Below, piece after piece: positions 23,376 to 31,467 of a stretch of DNA of 39,349 bases (positions are counted from its first letter, which is position 1; every line of letters begins with the position of its first letter). Location: the NCBI GenBank assembly GCA_902592985.1, contig CACJGR010000007.1, forward strand, positions 1 through 39,349, written 5' to 3'. This stretch comes from an uncultured Pelagibacteraceae bacterium (lineage in GTDB: Bacteria > Pseudomonadota > Alphaproteobacteria > Pelagibacterales > Pelagibacteraceae). Below the pieces are notes generated by a model, which saw only the letters and a list, made by a program, of their open reading frames with translations, ran no database searches and was not told the DNA's origin. The translations under genes were made by a program, and so were the position numbers.

Positions 23376-24362
23376 TTAATTATTTTTTTTAAGTGTTATT
23401 CTAAAATGATTTCCTAGTTTATTTTTATCAATAATTGGTTGTATTAAATTTATAAAGTCTTTAAATTTTGGGATATATCTTTTTTTGTCTTTAAATTCTC
23501 TAAAGAGAAAGTAATCCATTAAATCCAAGCCATATGTTTCAAAATTTTTAACTTTAAACCCAGTTTTTTTTGCAAGAATATTTAAAGATTTTTTTCCAAA
23601 AAAATACAAATGTTCAAATGGATAAACTTGATTTGAATTGTTGCCCATTAATTCAAATGCAAGTGAATATATATAAGGAGAATAGCATATTAAATAGCCT
23701 CCTTTTTTAATTTTCTTATTTAATATTTTTAATTCTTTAATTGGATCAACTAAATGTTCTAGAGTGTCGAACATCACACATAAATCATAAGTATTATTTA
23801 ATTCTAAATTCAAATTATTATTGGAAACATTTAAACCATTTTTTTTTGCAATTGATGTTTGGTAAGAATCTACTTCAAGTCCTTTATGATAAATATTTTT
23901 TTTTTTTAAAATTGATAAAAAATCACCAGTTCCACAACCATATTCTAAAACTTTAATATTTTTTTTATTTTTAAAAATTCTTTCGATGCAATATCTGTAT
24001 CTCTGTTTAATAAAAGTTGTATTTCTATATTTTTTAGTACTATATAATATTTTTCTGTGGTTTTGCTTTGAATAATTTGAGTAAATTTTTGAAACATAGT
24101 TTTTATCAATTTGAAACTTTGTATTTGGGTAAATTAAATTACAATTATGGCATTTTTGAAGTTTATAATTGTTGTGTATTTTTAGATACTTATAGTCAAC
24201 TTTTTTTGAATAACAAATAGGGCACTTTTTTTTTTGTTTTGTAATAAGTTTTTTAAACTTAAAAAAGTTTTTTTTTCTATCTTCAAAAATTTTTTTAAAA
24301 AAATTTTTTTTTCTTAGCTTATAAGGATCAATTAAAGCAGAGGTTATGTTAATAAATTTCAT
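23376..24362 (-). CDS. SAM-dependent methyltransferase with N-terminal zinc ribbon
   Basis: 328 residues. Residues 47-74 carry Cys47, Cys50, Cys71 and Cys74 in a C-x2-C...C-x2-C zinc-ribbon pattern, then motif I 'VLEYGCGTGDF' (138-148) and 'FDTLEHLVDPIKEL' in the post-motif region. The architecture is that of Methyltransf_23-type enzymes with a zinc-binding head, often found in O-antigen loci next to nucleotide-sugar enzymes. It lies two bases before the ABC gene in transcription order and 12 bases from the NeuA-like gene. The substrate may be a sugar or a sugar-lipid. Confidence in fold is high, in substrate low. Confidence 0.85.
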   Translation of the reverse strand: MKFINITSALIDPYKLRKKNFFKKIFEDRKKNFFKFKKLITKQKKKCPICYSKKVDYKYLKIHNNYKLQKCHNCNLIYPNTKFQIDKNYVSKIYSNYSKQNHRKILYSTKKYRNTTFIKQRYRYCIERIFKNKKNIKVLEYGCGTGDFLSILKKKNIYHKGLEVDSYQTSIAKKNGLNVSNNNLNLELNNTYDLCVMFDTLEHLVDPIKELKILNKKIKKGGYLICYSPYIYSLAFELMGNNSNQVYPFEHLYFFGKKSLNILAKKTGFKVKNFETYGLDLMDYFLFREFKDKKRYIPKFKDFINLIQPIIDKNKLGNHFRITLKKNN

Positions 24363-24364
24363 AA

Positions 24365-26098
24365 TTATTTTTTTGAAAGTAAAGTAATATTATTTTTCTC
24401 AACTTTATATATTTTATCAAATAATTCAGTATTTGATAATTTATGTGATATAAAAATTAAAGTTTTATCCTTTGTACTAATCAAATTTGCAATGATATTT
24501 TGTTCCTCTACTCTATCCAAAGCATTGGTGGATTCATCTAGAATTAAAATTTCAGGATTTCTAGATAATGCGGCTGCCAAAATAACTTTTTGCTTTTGGC
24601 CCCCTGATATTTTCATGCCTTTATCCCCCAAATAGGTGTTTATTTTTTCCAATTTATCTCCTAAAAAATTGTTACAATTCATTAAATTAAGATAATAATT
24701 AATTTTCTCATCATCTATATTTTCGTTATAAAAATGAAAATATTCTTTTATAGTTGCATCCAAAACAGGGAGAGATTGTGGAACATATGAAATTTTTTTT
24801 CTTAAATTATAAAAATCAATATCTTCATATTTAATATTATTTACTAACCTAGAACCAGAACCCACTCTAATAACATTAGTTATAATATCTAATAAAGTAG
24901 ATTTACCTGCACCAGTATCACCGATTATTCCAATTTTCTCTCCTTTATAAATTTTAAAATTTAAATTGTTAAAAATTATTTTTTTTTCATAACTAAAATA
25001 TGTTTTTGATAATGATATTTCTTTTATTTCATCAATTATTGTTTTGCCGCTAGTGATCTGAAATTCATTAAAGCTATATTTTGAATCATACAGGTTTTTA
25101 AAAGCTGAAATTTCACTATTAATTTTATTTAAACATCCAAGTAACACAGTGATCGGTCCTAAAGTTCTTGTTAAACTCCAAATTGTTGCACCTAAAATGG
25201 GAATACTTTCAACCTTGTTAAATAGAAATGATATTGGAATAATTACTGATAATATTCCGACTGGTTGTAAATAACTTCTAGTAATTCCTGATAGAATTCT
25301 TATTTGCTGTTTATTAAGTGCAAAGGGTCTAAATGACTGTTTAAAAAGATTATTGGCTTTTAAAAACAAACCATGAATTGAAATAAACTTTGAATATGAC
25401 AAATTATTACCTAAGGATTTAAATAAATTATTTGCTATTTTTGTAGCTTTAAATCCAAGTTTTATTGAAAAATAATTTATAAAAATTAAAGGAATTAATA
25501 AAATAATTAAAATTAAAAAAAAAAATAAAGTTAATTTTGTACTTAAATATAGAGGAATAGCTAAATAGATTAATAATTGTAAAAAGGCATTAATAGACAG
25601 AAGTAATGATGAAAAAACATTTGCAGAACGTTCCAATTCTCTGGTAAATAAATTTAAAATTTTTGAAGAACTAAATTTTAGGAAAAACATCTGATCCATG
25701 TTAAATATCTTCTTATTTAAATTAGATCCTTCTTCTTCCATAAAAATATATTGTAATTTTATACAGTGATATTCATAAACAACATCTGTGATTGACTTAA
25801 ATAATATCGAAATTAAAAAAAGAATAGCAAATGAACCAAATGAAGGATTTAAATTTAATTTTTCAAATTGCAAAGATAATAATTTTGTAATTTCTTGAAA
25901 ATTTTCAGAATTTTCTTCAAGCAAAACATCTAAGAATGGAATTGATGTATAAATTACACTAAAAGCAGCTATGAGAGATAATATACTTAAAAAAAATAAT
26001 GATAAATATTGTCCTTTTTTAATATAAAAATTTGTTTTAAATAAATATTTATAGTTTTGAAATAGATTATTAAATTTTGATATCATTTTTTTATTCAA
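24365..26098 (-). CDS. ABC exporter half-transporter (PglK/MsbA-like flippase candidate)
   Basis: 577 residues. Residues about 30-320 contain six predicted membrane helices, then a complete nucleotide-binding domain: Walker A GDTGAGKST (393-401), Q-loop Gln441, signature ISGGQKQK (497-504), and Walker B ILILDES (517-523) with Glu522. Size and domain order match exporter half-transporters that work as homodimers, including PglK, which flips lipid-linked oligosaccharides. It begins in the 8-base overlap with an upstream methyltransferase gene. In this locus it is the only obvious transport protein, so it is a candidate for moving the finished lipid-linked glycan across the inner membrane. Confidence 0.9.
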   Translation of the reverse strand: MNKKMISKFNNLFQNYKYLFKTNFYIKKGQYLSLFFLSILSLIAAFSVIYTSIPFLDVLLEENSENFQEITKLLSLQFEKLNLNPSFGSFAILFLISILFKSITDVVYEYHCIKLQYIFMEEEGSNLNKKIFNMDQMFFLKFSSSKILNLFTRELERSANVFSSLLLSINAFLQLLIYLAIPLYLSTKLTLFFFLILIILLIPLIFINYFSIKLGFKATKIANNLFKSLGNNLSYSKFISIHGLFLKANNLFKQSFRPFALNKQQIRILSGITRSYLQPVGILSVIIPISFLFNKVESIPILGATIWSLTRTLGPITVLLGCLNKINSEISAFKNLYDSKYSFNEFQITSGKTIIDEIKEISLSKTYFSYEKKIIFNNLNFKIYKGEKIGIIGDTGAGKSTLLDIITNVIRVGSGSRLVNNIKYEDIDFYNLRKKISYVPQSLPVLDATIKEYFHFYNENIDDEKINYYLNLMNCNNFLGDKLEKINTYLGDKGMKISGGQKQKVILAAALSRNPEILILDESTNALDRVEEQNIIANLISTKDKTLIFISHKLSNTELFDKIYKVEKNNITLLSKK

Positions 26099-26756
26099 AA
26101 TATATCAGCTCATAATCTCTAAAATATCCATTACTTTTAAAGATCCAGTGCCATTCATCGGCAGAAAAAAAACTATTACATGTTAAAGCCCAACATTGTA
26201 AATTAAAAAGTTCTTTTTCATTTCTATAACTTTCGGTCGTTATATATGAAGATTTAGAAAAATAACATATTTTTTTTAAAAATTTAAATATCTCATTTAT
26301 GGCAAAATTGTGAATTAAATTTATTGAAATAATTAAATCAAATTGTTTTTTTTTAAAATTAAAATTTTTTCTTACATCAAATACTTTTAGTTTATCTTTA
26401 ATTTCTTTCTTGCTATTTTTTATTGCATACTGTGATATGTCAATTCCAGAAATATTATTTGAGTTTAATAATTTAGATAATTCATATACCAAAAAACCTT
26501 TACCACATCCTACATCGAGAATTTTTGATTTACTATTAAGCTTGTATTTTTTAATTAATTTCTTTGCTATCAACTTCCATCTGCCATCATATTTGTAACC
26601 TCCATAACCATACTTTCTATCTCCATCCCAGTAATGAAAATTATATTTTTTTGAAATTTTCATAATTGTGGGTTTATTGTCATTCATCCTACCTAGATAA
26701 TTTCTTTTTGCTTTTTTATGATTAGAAGTAATTAATTTAATTTTCCTTGGCCCCAT
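26091..26756 (-). CDS. Class I SAM-dependent methyltransferase
   Basis: 221 residues with motif I 'ILDVGCGKGFL' (79-89), Asp in 'GIDISQYAIK', and 'FDLIISINLIHNF' in the post-motif region. The N-terminal 60 residues are aromatic and basic ('FHYWDGDRKYGYGGYKYDGRW'), unlike most Methyltransf_11 proteins. It overlaps the ABC gene by 8 bases and follows the transketolase pair by three bases. A decayed copy of its final codons lies at 18112-18171. Target unknown. Its final residues '...RDYELIYFE' are identical in part to that remnant. Confidence 0.85.
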   Translation of the reverse strand: MGPRKIKLITSNHKKAKRNYLGRMNDNKPTIMKISKKYNFHYWDGDRKYGYGGYKYDGRWKLIAKKLIKKYKLNSKSKILDVGCGKGFLVYELSKLLNSNNISGIDISQYAIKNSKKEIKDKLKVFDVRKNFNFKKKQFDLIISINLIHNFAINEIFKFLKKICYFSKSSYITTESYRNEKELFNLQCWALTCNSFFSADEWHWIFKSNGYFRDYELIYFE

Positions 26757-26759
26757 TAG

Positions 26760-27251
26760 TTACCAATTCTTGCCAATATTTTTATCACTTTTAAGACTAA
26801 TAAAAGTTGGCCCTTTCTTTTTGTAGCACTCCAATACTGCTTTTTGTGTTTGTTGGGTATCTTTGGGAAAATATGACTTTATATTCTTAAATAATTTCAT
26901 AAGTTTTTTCCCATTTAACTCTGAATGGCTTGGCCCAAGAGTTGGGTAATCAGCAAATCCAACTAATTTTACATTTGCTTTTTGTTGATTGATATCTAAT
27001 TTAATTTGTTCAAAAGGTCTTTCAATTAAAAAAGGTGTTATAGTATAAACCCAAGGCTTAAGTCCTTCTAAAGCCATTCCAGAAGCAACTCCAATTATAC
27101 TTTGTTCACAAATACCTAAATTAAAAAATCTTTTGGGATTGTCACGTCTAAAATCATTAAAAATTCCGTAGCCTATGTCTCCAACTATTAATACAATCTT
27201 TTTATCCTTCTTTGCTAAATCATTTATTAACTTTCCAAATCTTCTTCTCAT
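26760..27251 (-). CDS. Transketolase Pyr-domain subunit, lacking C-terminal domain
   Basis: 163 residues. Only the pyrimidine-binding half of transketolase is present: 'VGDIGYG' near 23-29, Glu49 in 'GICEQSIIGVASGMA' (46-60), the residue that activates thiamine diphosphate, and 'DYPTLGPSHSEL' near 100-111. Split transketolases usually have a C-terminal subunit of about 300 residues with Pyr and C-terminal domains; this one ends after the Pyr domain. The reading frame is intact and the ATG overlaps the stop of the PP-domain gene by 4 bases (ATGA), so it is not decayed. It may work with the PP subunit as a small transketolase. Confidence 0.86.
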   Translation of the reverse strand: MRRRFGKLINDLAKKDKKIVLIVGDIGYGIFNDFRRDNPKRFFNLGICEQSIIGVASGMALEGLKPWVYTITPFLIERPFEQIKLDINQQKANVKLVGFADYPTLGPSHSELNGKKLMKLFKNIKSYFPKDTQQTQKAVLECYKKKGPTFISLKSDKNIGKNW

Positions 27252-28000
27252 TTTATTCCCAGTCTTTTTTTACCAATAATAATTTCTTTATCTTGTAATT
27301 TCCTAGCGTGCCATATTGGATCATTTTCAAATTCTTTTATACCTTTGCCTTTAATAGTATTTAAAATAATCACTGATGGTTTACCTTTTTTATTTATTTT
27401 TTTAAATGAAGTAATTATTTGATTAAATGAGTGGCCATCTTTTACATTGATACAATTACAGTTAAACGATTTAAATTTATAAATTAAACTTTCTAATGGA
27501 AGAGCATCTTTTAGTTTTGAAAGAGCTTGAATTTTGTTGTAATCAACTATTATAACTAAATTATCAAGCTTATGTTTTGTTGCTATTAATAAAGACTCCC
27601 AAGTTGTGCCTTCTTGGCATTCACCATCGCTAATCATTACATAAATTTTTCCTTTCTTTTTTTTTATTTTTCTCGCAAATGCAGTTCCTGTGGCAATTGG
27701 TAAACCATGTCCTAAACTCCCCGTAGTACAGTTAATGCCATTTTTACGATCCAGTTCTAAATGTGTAGTTACTTTTGTTTTCAGCCCTTTTTGTCTGAGT
27801 AAAATACTTAATGGAAATGATGCGTGTGATTTACTTAATATAAATTTGTCATTTTTATTCATAACAACTTCATAGAGTGTCAGAAGCATCTCTATCATTG
27901 AAAAACTACCACCTAGATGTGCTTCTCCTTTTTTTATGAAGGTTAAAAAAGTATCTTGTCTCAACTTTTTTGCTTTAATAATTAGTTTTTTATAATTCAT
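27248..28000 (-). CDS. Transketolase PP-domain (N-terminal) subunit
   Basis: 250 residues. The thiamine diphosphate domain is complete: His28, SKSHAS (56-61), TGSLGHGL (93-100) and the metal/TPP motif 'SDGECQEGTTWES...DYN' (124-155). It matches the N-terminal subunit of split transketolases found in archaea and bacteria. The Pyr-domain subunit is encoded directly downstream with a 4-base overlap, so they are translated together. The pair would move a two-carbon unit between sugar phosphates and may supply a precursor such as sedoheptulose 7-phosphate to the sugar pathways here; this is inference from position. Confidence 0.9.
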   Translation of the reverse strand: MNYKKLIIKAKKLRQDTFLTFIKKGEAHLGGSFSMIEMLLTLYEVVMNKNDKFILSKSHASFPLSILLRQKGLKTKVTTHLELDRKNGINCTTGSLGHGLPIATGTAFARKIKKKKGKIYVMISDGECQEGTTWESLLIATKHKLDNLVIIVDYNKIQALSKLKDALPLESLIYKFKSFNCNCINVKDGHSFNQIITSFKKINKKGKPSVIILNTIKGKGIKEFENDPIWHARKLQDKEIIIGKKRLGIK

Positions 28001-28020
28001 GAACTATTATTTTAATTTTC

Positions 28021-29004
28021 TTATTTTAAATTAATTGAATTCATCATTTTTATATTAAAGTAAAATTTATTTGTTAATGAATTCGAAAATTTTTTTTGAT
28101 CAAAAGCAATTTTTAAGTCATTTATAGCATCAGAAATATTAAAATCATATTTAAAATTAAAAAACTCAGAAAATTTTTTTGAAGAAACATGATAAGACCT
28201 GTTGTCATCTGTATAAGACGTAATCAGCTCAATATCATCTCCTAGATTTTTCTTTACTAAGTTTGCAATCTTTTGAACTGATAAATTTTGAGTACCAACA
28301 TTGAAAATATTATCTGTTCCCTTTAACTCATCTTTTTTTAAAACTTCTAGGTATGATTTGACCATATCTTTAATATGAATATTAGGTCTTAATTGTTTTC
28401 CACCGAAAACTGATATTTTCCTTTTATGATATCCTAAATTTGTTAAAATATTTACTACTAAATCAAATCTTTGCCTTAATGAAACTCCACAAACAGTAGA
28501 TGGTCTTATTATTACTACTTCAAAATCGTTTGAAACATATTTTAAACAAATATCTTCACATTTAGCTTTAAACTTTGAATAATCTGTCAAAGGCTCAAGG
28601 TTCATATTTTCAGTTACATTTTCTTCTTTTTTAATTCCATATACACTTGATGAAGAAGCGTAGATGAATCTTTTTATTCCATTATCTTTTGAAATATTTA
28701 TAAGAGGTTCAAATGCATCTAGGTTTATAGATTTTCCTAAAATAGGATTAAGCTCAAAACTTGGATCATTTGAAATACATGCTAAATGAATAATGTATTC
28801 ATGGCCTGGAATTATTTTTTGTAATAATTTTTCGTCTCTTATATCTCCAATAACTTTATTAATTTTTTTATCATTTAAAAACACGTTTTGTCCATAAATA
28901 TATAAATCAAGACTTGTAACATCATAGTCATTATCTATAAGATAGTCAGATAGTGTAGAACCAATGTATCCACCTCCACCGGTAATTAAAACTTTCTTTT
29001 TCAA
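28021..29004 (-). CDS. NAD-dependent nucleotide-sugar epimerase/dehydratase
   Basis: 327 residues. Cofactor motif GGGGYIG (9-15), 'ASSSSVYG' (116-123), and catalytic Tyr142 and Lys146 in 'DYSKFKAKCE' are in place, so this is a functional-looking extended SDR. It resembles GalE-type epimerases and the reductases of that family. It overlaps the next epimerase gene by 4 bases (ATGA) and precedes the transketolase pair. In the locus there are several extended SDRs (2389-3333, 20538-21398 and 29001-29990), so each may serve a different sugar. The specific substrate is unknown. Confidence 0.87.
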   Translation of the reverse strand: MKKKVLITGGGGYIGSTLSDYLIDNDYDVTSLDLYIYGQNVFLNDKKINKVIGDIRDEKLLQKIIPGHEYIIHLACISNDPSFELNPILGKSINLDAFEPLINISKDNGIKRFIYASSSSVYGIKKEENVTENMNLEPLTDYSKFKAKCEDICLKYVSNDFEVVIIRPSTVCGVSLRQRFDLVVNILTNLGYHKRKISVFGGKQLRPNIHIKDMVKSYLEVLKKDELKGTDNIFNVGTQNLSVQKIANLVKKNLGDDIELITSYTDDNRSYHVSSKKFSEFFNFKYDFNISDAINDLKIAFDQKKFSNSLTNKFYFNIKMMNSINLK

Positions 29005-29990
29005 TTTAAATATTTAAACCATTCACTTGTTGCTTTTTTGATTTTTGTTTTATCCCACAATGGAGCTGTTTTCCAAAAATAAATATTTTTTAAAAGTTCT
29101 TTTACACCTTCTTCAAAGGAAATTTTGGGTTTCCATTTAAGATCTTTTTTAATTTTTTTAATATTCGCTTGCGATCTATCAGGTTCTCCTGGTCTTTTGG
29201 GAAGCTTAATACTTTTTCCGTCTAAAAGTTTTACTAAGTAATTTATGGATGTAGGATTGCCCGTTCCTACATTATATATTTTGTTTTTCTTTTTTGAAAA
29301 TGCTGCAGCCTCAAATGCTTGGACAACATCTCTAACATTAATAAAATCTCTAGTTTGCTTTCCATCACCTACAACTGTAAATGGTTTTTTCATCAGTTTT
29401 TGCTTTAAAAACACTCCCATAACAGCACCATAAGCGCCTGTAGTTCTAGATCTTAATCCATATACATTAAATAATCTTAAAGATATGAATTCTAATCTAT
29501 AAATTTTAGACCAATGTATAACTGCTTGTTCAGCTATATATTTAGAGAATGAATATGGATAATGTGTTTCAATTTGATTAGTTTCTTTGGTTGGAATTTG
29601 TTTTGGTTTGCCATAGCAAGAAGCTGAAGCTGCAAATATAATTTTTTTTACTTTATGAATTTTCATAGCTTCTAGGATATTTAATGTGCCATTAAAGTTG
29701 TTATTTATATATTCTAATGGTTTATTAATTGAAGGCACGATATCAGCAATTGCTGCAAGATGAAAAACTATTTTGACACCATGAAAATGATTTTGAATTT
29801 TATTTAAATTACAAATATTTTCTTTAACGAGTTTAGTTTTTTTGCTTTTTAATGCCTCTGCTAAATTTTTTTTAGATCCACCATTTAAATGATCAATTAT
29901 AATAATTTTTTTTACTTTTTTATTTTTATTTAAAGTATCTACTAAATGACTTCCAATAAAACCGGCGCCACCTGTAACTATTACTTTCAT
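29001..29990 (-). CDS. UDP-hexose 4-epimerase-like SDR (GalE/WbpP group)
   Basis: 329 residues from the ATG at 29988-29990; an upstream start at 30035 would add 15 residues before the Rossmann strand, so it was rejected on homology. GGAGFIG (7-13), 'ASASCYGKP' (121-129), and Tyr146 and Lys150 in 'YSFSKYIAE' give a complete active site. 'GKQTRDFINVRDVVQAF' is typical of GalE and WbpP. It starts the long minus-strand run, 106 bases from the divergent glycosyltransferase gene. It probably interconverts UDP-hexoses or their N-acetyl forms; UDP-Glc to UDP-Gal would feed the UDP-galactopyranose mutase encoded at 36595. Confidence 0.87.
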   Translation of the reverse strand: MKVIVTGGAGFIGSHLVDTLNKNKKVKKIIIIDHLNGGSKKNLAEALKSKKTKLVKENICNLNKIQNHFHGVKIVFHLAAIADIVPSINKPLEYINNNFNGTLNILEAMKIHKVKKIIFAASASCYGKPKQIPTKETNQIETHYPYSFSKYIAEQAVIHWSKIYRLEFISLRLFNVYGLRSRTTGAYGAVMGVFLKQKLMKKPFTVVGDGKQTRDFINVRDVVQAFEAAAFSKKKNKIYNVGTGNPTSINYLVKLLDGKSIKLPKRPGEPDRSQANIKKIKKDLKWKPKISFEEGVKELLKNIYFWKTAPLWDKTKIKKATSEWFKYLN

Positions 29991-30096
29991 ATTTGAATAT
30001 AATCTTTTGCTATTATTTGTAAAAATCGAAATCAAACTAATTTATTTAAATAATTTTTGCAAACTATATTAATAACTTATATTATATTTTTTTTTC
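29991..30096. promoter_or_regulatory. Divergent intergenic region with possible promoters
   Basis: Plus strand: TTGCAA at 30057-30062 and TATTAT at 30080-30085 with a 17-base spacer, ending 11 bases before the ATG at 30097. Minus strand: TTTACA (30023-30018) and TATATT (30001-29996) with a 16-base spacer, 5 bases before the ATG at 29990, which would give an almost leaderless message. Such hexamers arise easily by chance in AT-rich DNA, so these are candidates only. Confidence 0.3.
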
Positions 30097-31467
30097 ATGA
30101 CAAATAAAAATGGACAAAAATACTTTTATGTAGTTCCAAGAAATCAAACATATGGTGGAATTATGCATGCAATAGTTAATGCTTTTCCTATTGCAAAGTA
30201 TTTAAATAAAAAAATTAAAGTAGTTGATGTGCGCATCAACAACAAAAAAAAATCTCCTTTGTTTATTAAACATGTTGCTAATATATCCAGCTATAAGAAC
30301 CTAGGCTATGGTAATGAAAAACTGTATTTTAATGGAATTGATATCTTATTTAAAAAGATTGATTTTTTAATCAAAGCATTAATAAATAAATACCTAATAT
30401 TTTCTTTACTAGTAAAGCTCATTTTTGTTTTAAAATACTTAAATATTAAAAAAGCTAAGATAAAATTCAGAGAATATTTTAATACTCAAAATTATTATGA
30501 TGGCGAAGATTGGAATGAAAAAAACTTTCTGTATTTAAAAAAGCAAAATATTGATTTTAATAAAACATCACTTCAAAAAATTTTTATAAATAGAGATATT
30601 TTTTTCTTAAAAAAAGAACCAAAAAAAAGTATTGAAAAAATAAAAAATTTATTAAGTGATAATTTAAAAAATAAATTTATTTGTTTTTACATAAGAGAAA
30701 ATAAATATGACAAAAATTATTCTTTTTTGGAAAAAAATGTTAAAAAAATTTGGTATTCTGAAAAAGATTTTCTAAAATCTTTAACTTTTCTGCAGCTAAA
30801 AAATATAAATATTTTTAATATTGGTACCACAATTGACAATTCGGAAATAAATTTGAATAACTATTTTGACTTAAGCGAGTTAAAAATAAAATCAGAAATA
30901 TTTAATTATTTTTTATCAGAAAACTGTAAATTTTTTCTAAGCACTGGTGGTGGAAAATCAGAGTTGTCAAGATTATTTAAAAAACCAATATTAAGAGTTG
31001 ATCATGAATATAATGTTTTACATAATTTTAATTATTCAACTGTTTTAGATCATGTAATTTTTTGCAATGTATATTCAAAATTGCAAAAAAGATTTCTTTC
31101 AATTGAAGAACAGTTTAAGAATCTTGAAAAAATTTTTCCTTTGTTAAAAAATAACTTTAAATTTTTTTTTAACCATGAAGACTATAAGCTTGTTAAAAAT
31201 AATGAAGATGAAATTTATAATTTAGTATTAAATCATAACTTTGATAAAAACAAAATTAATCAAATAAAAGAAGAGCAAAATGAAATTTTTGATATAAAAA
31301 AATTTTATATAAAAAAAAATTGTCCAGACTCTTTTTATTTTGGCACTACACGTTATCCAGATCATCCAATCATATGTAGTAATTTTTTCAAAAAAACAAA
31401 AAAATATTCAGATTATTTGGAAAATAAAACAGTTAATTTTAATAGAGATTCAAAAAACTTACTTTAA
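30097..31467 (+). CDS. Probable glycosyltransferase, TIGR04372-like
   Basis: 456 residues. The segment 'KNKFICFYIRENKYDKNYSF' near 194-213 and 'FFLSTGGGKSELSRLFKKPILRVD' near 286-309 recall the TIGR04372 group of putative glycosyltransferases in polysaccharide loci. A hydrophobic stretch at about 88-113 could be a membrane-association helix. No catalytic residue can be named with certainty. It is the only plus-strand gene between two minus-strand runs, its start is 106 bases from the divergent epimerase, and its stop overlaps the convergent HldE-like gene by 9 bases. It may have been inserted as a single-gene cassette. Confidence 0.65.
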   Translation: MTNKNGQKYFYVVPRNQTYGGIMHAIVNAFPIAKYLNKKIKVVDVRINNKKKSPLFIKHVANISSYKNLGYGNEKLYFNGIDILFKKIDFLIKALINKYLIFSLLVKLIFVLKYLNIKKAKIKFREYFNTQNYYDGEDWNEKNFLYLKKQNIDFNKTSLQKIFINRDIFFLKKEPKKSIEKIKNLLSDNLKNKFICFYIRENKYDKNYSFLEKNVKKIWYSEKDFLKSLTFLQLKNINIFNIGTTIDNSEINLNNYFDLSELKIKSEIFNYFLSENCKFFLSTGGGKSELSRLFKKPILRVDHEYNVLHNFNYSTVLDHVIFCNVYSKLQKRFLSIEEQFKNLEKIFPLLKNNFKFFFNHEDYKLVKNNEDEIYNLVLNHNFDKNKINQIKEEQNEIFDIKKFYIKKNCPDSFYFGTTRYPDHPIICSNFFKKTKKYSDYLENKTVNFNRDSKNLL

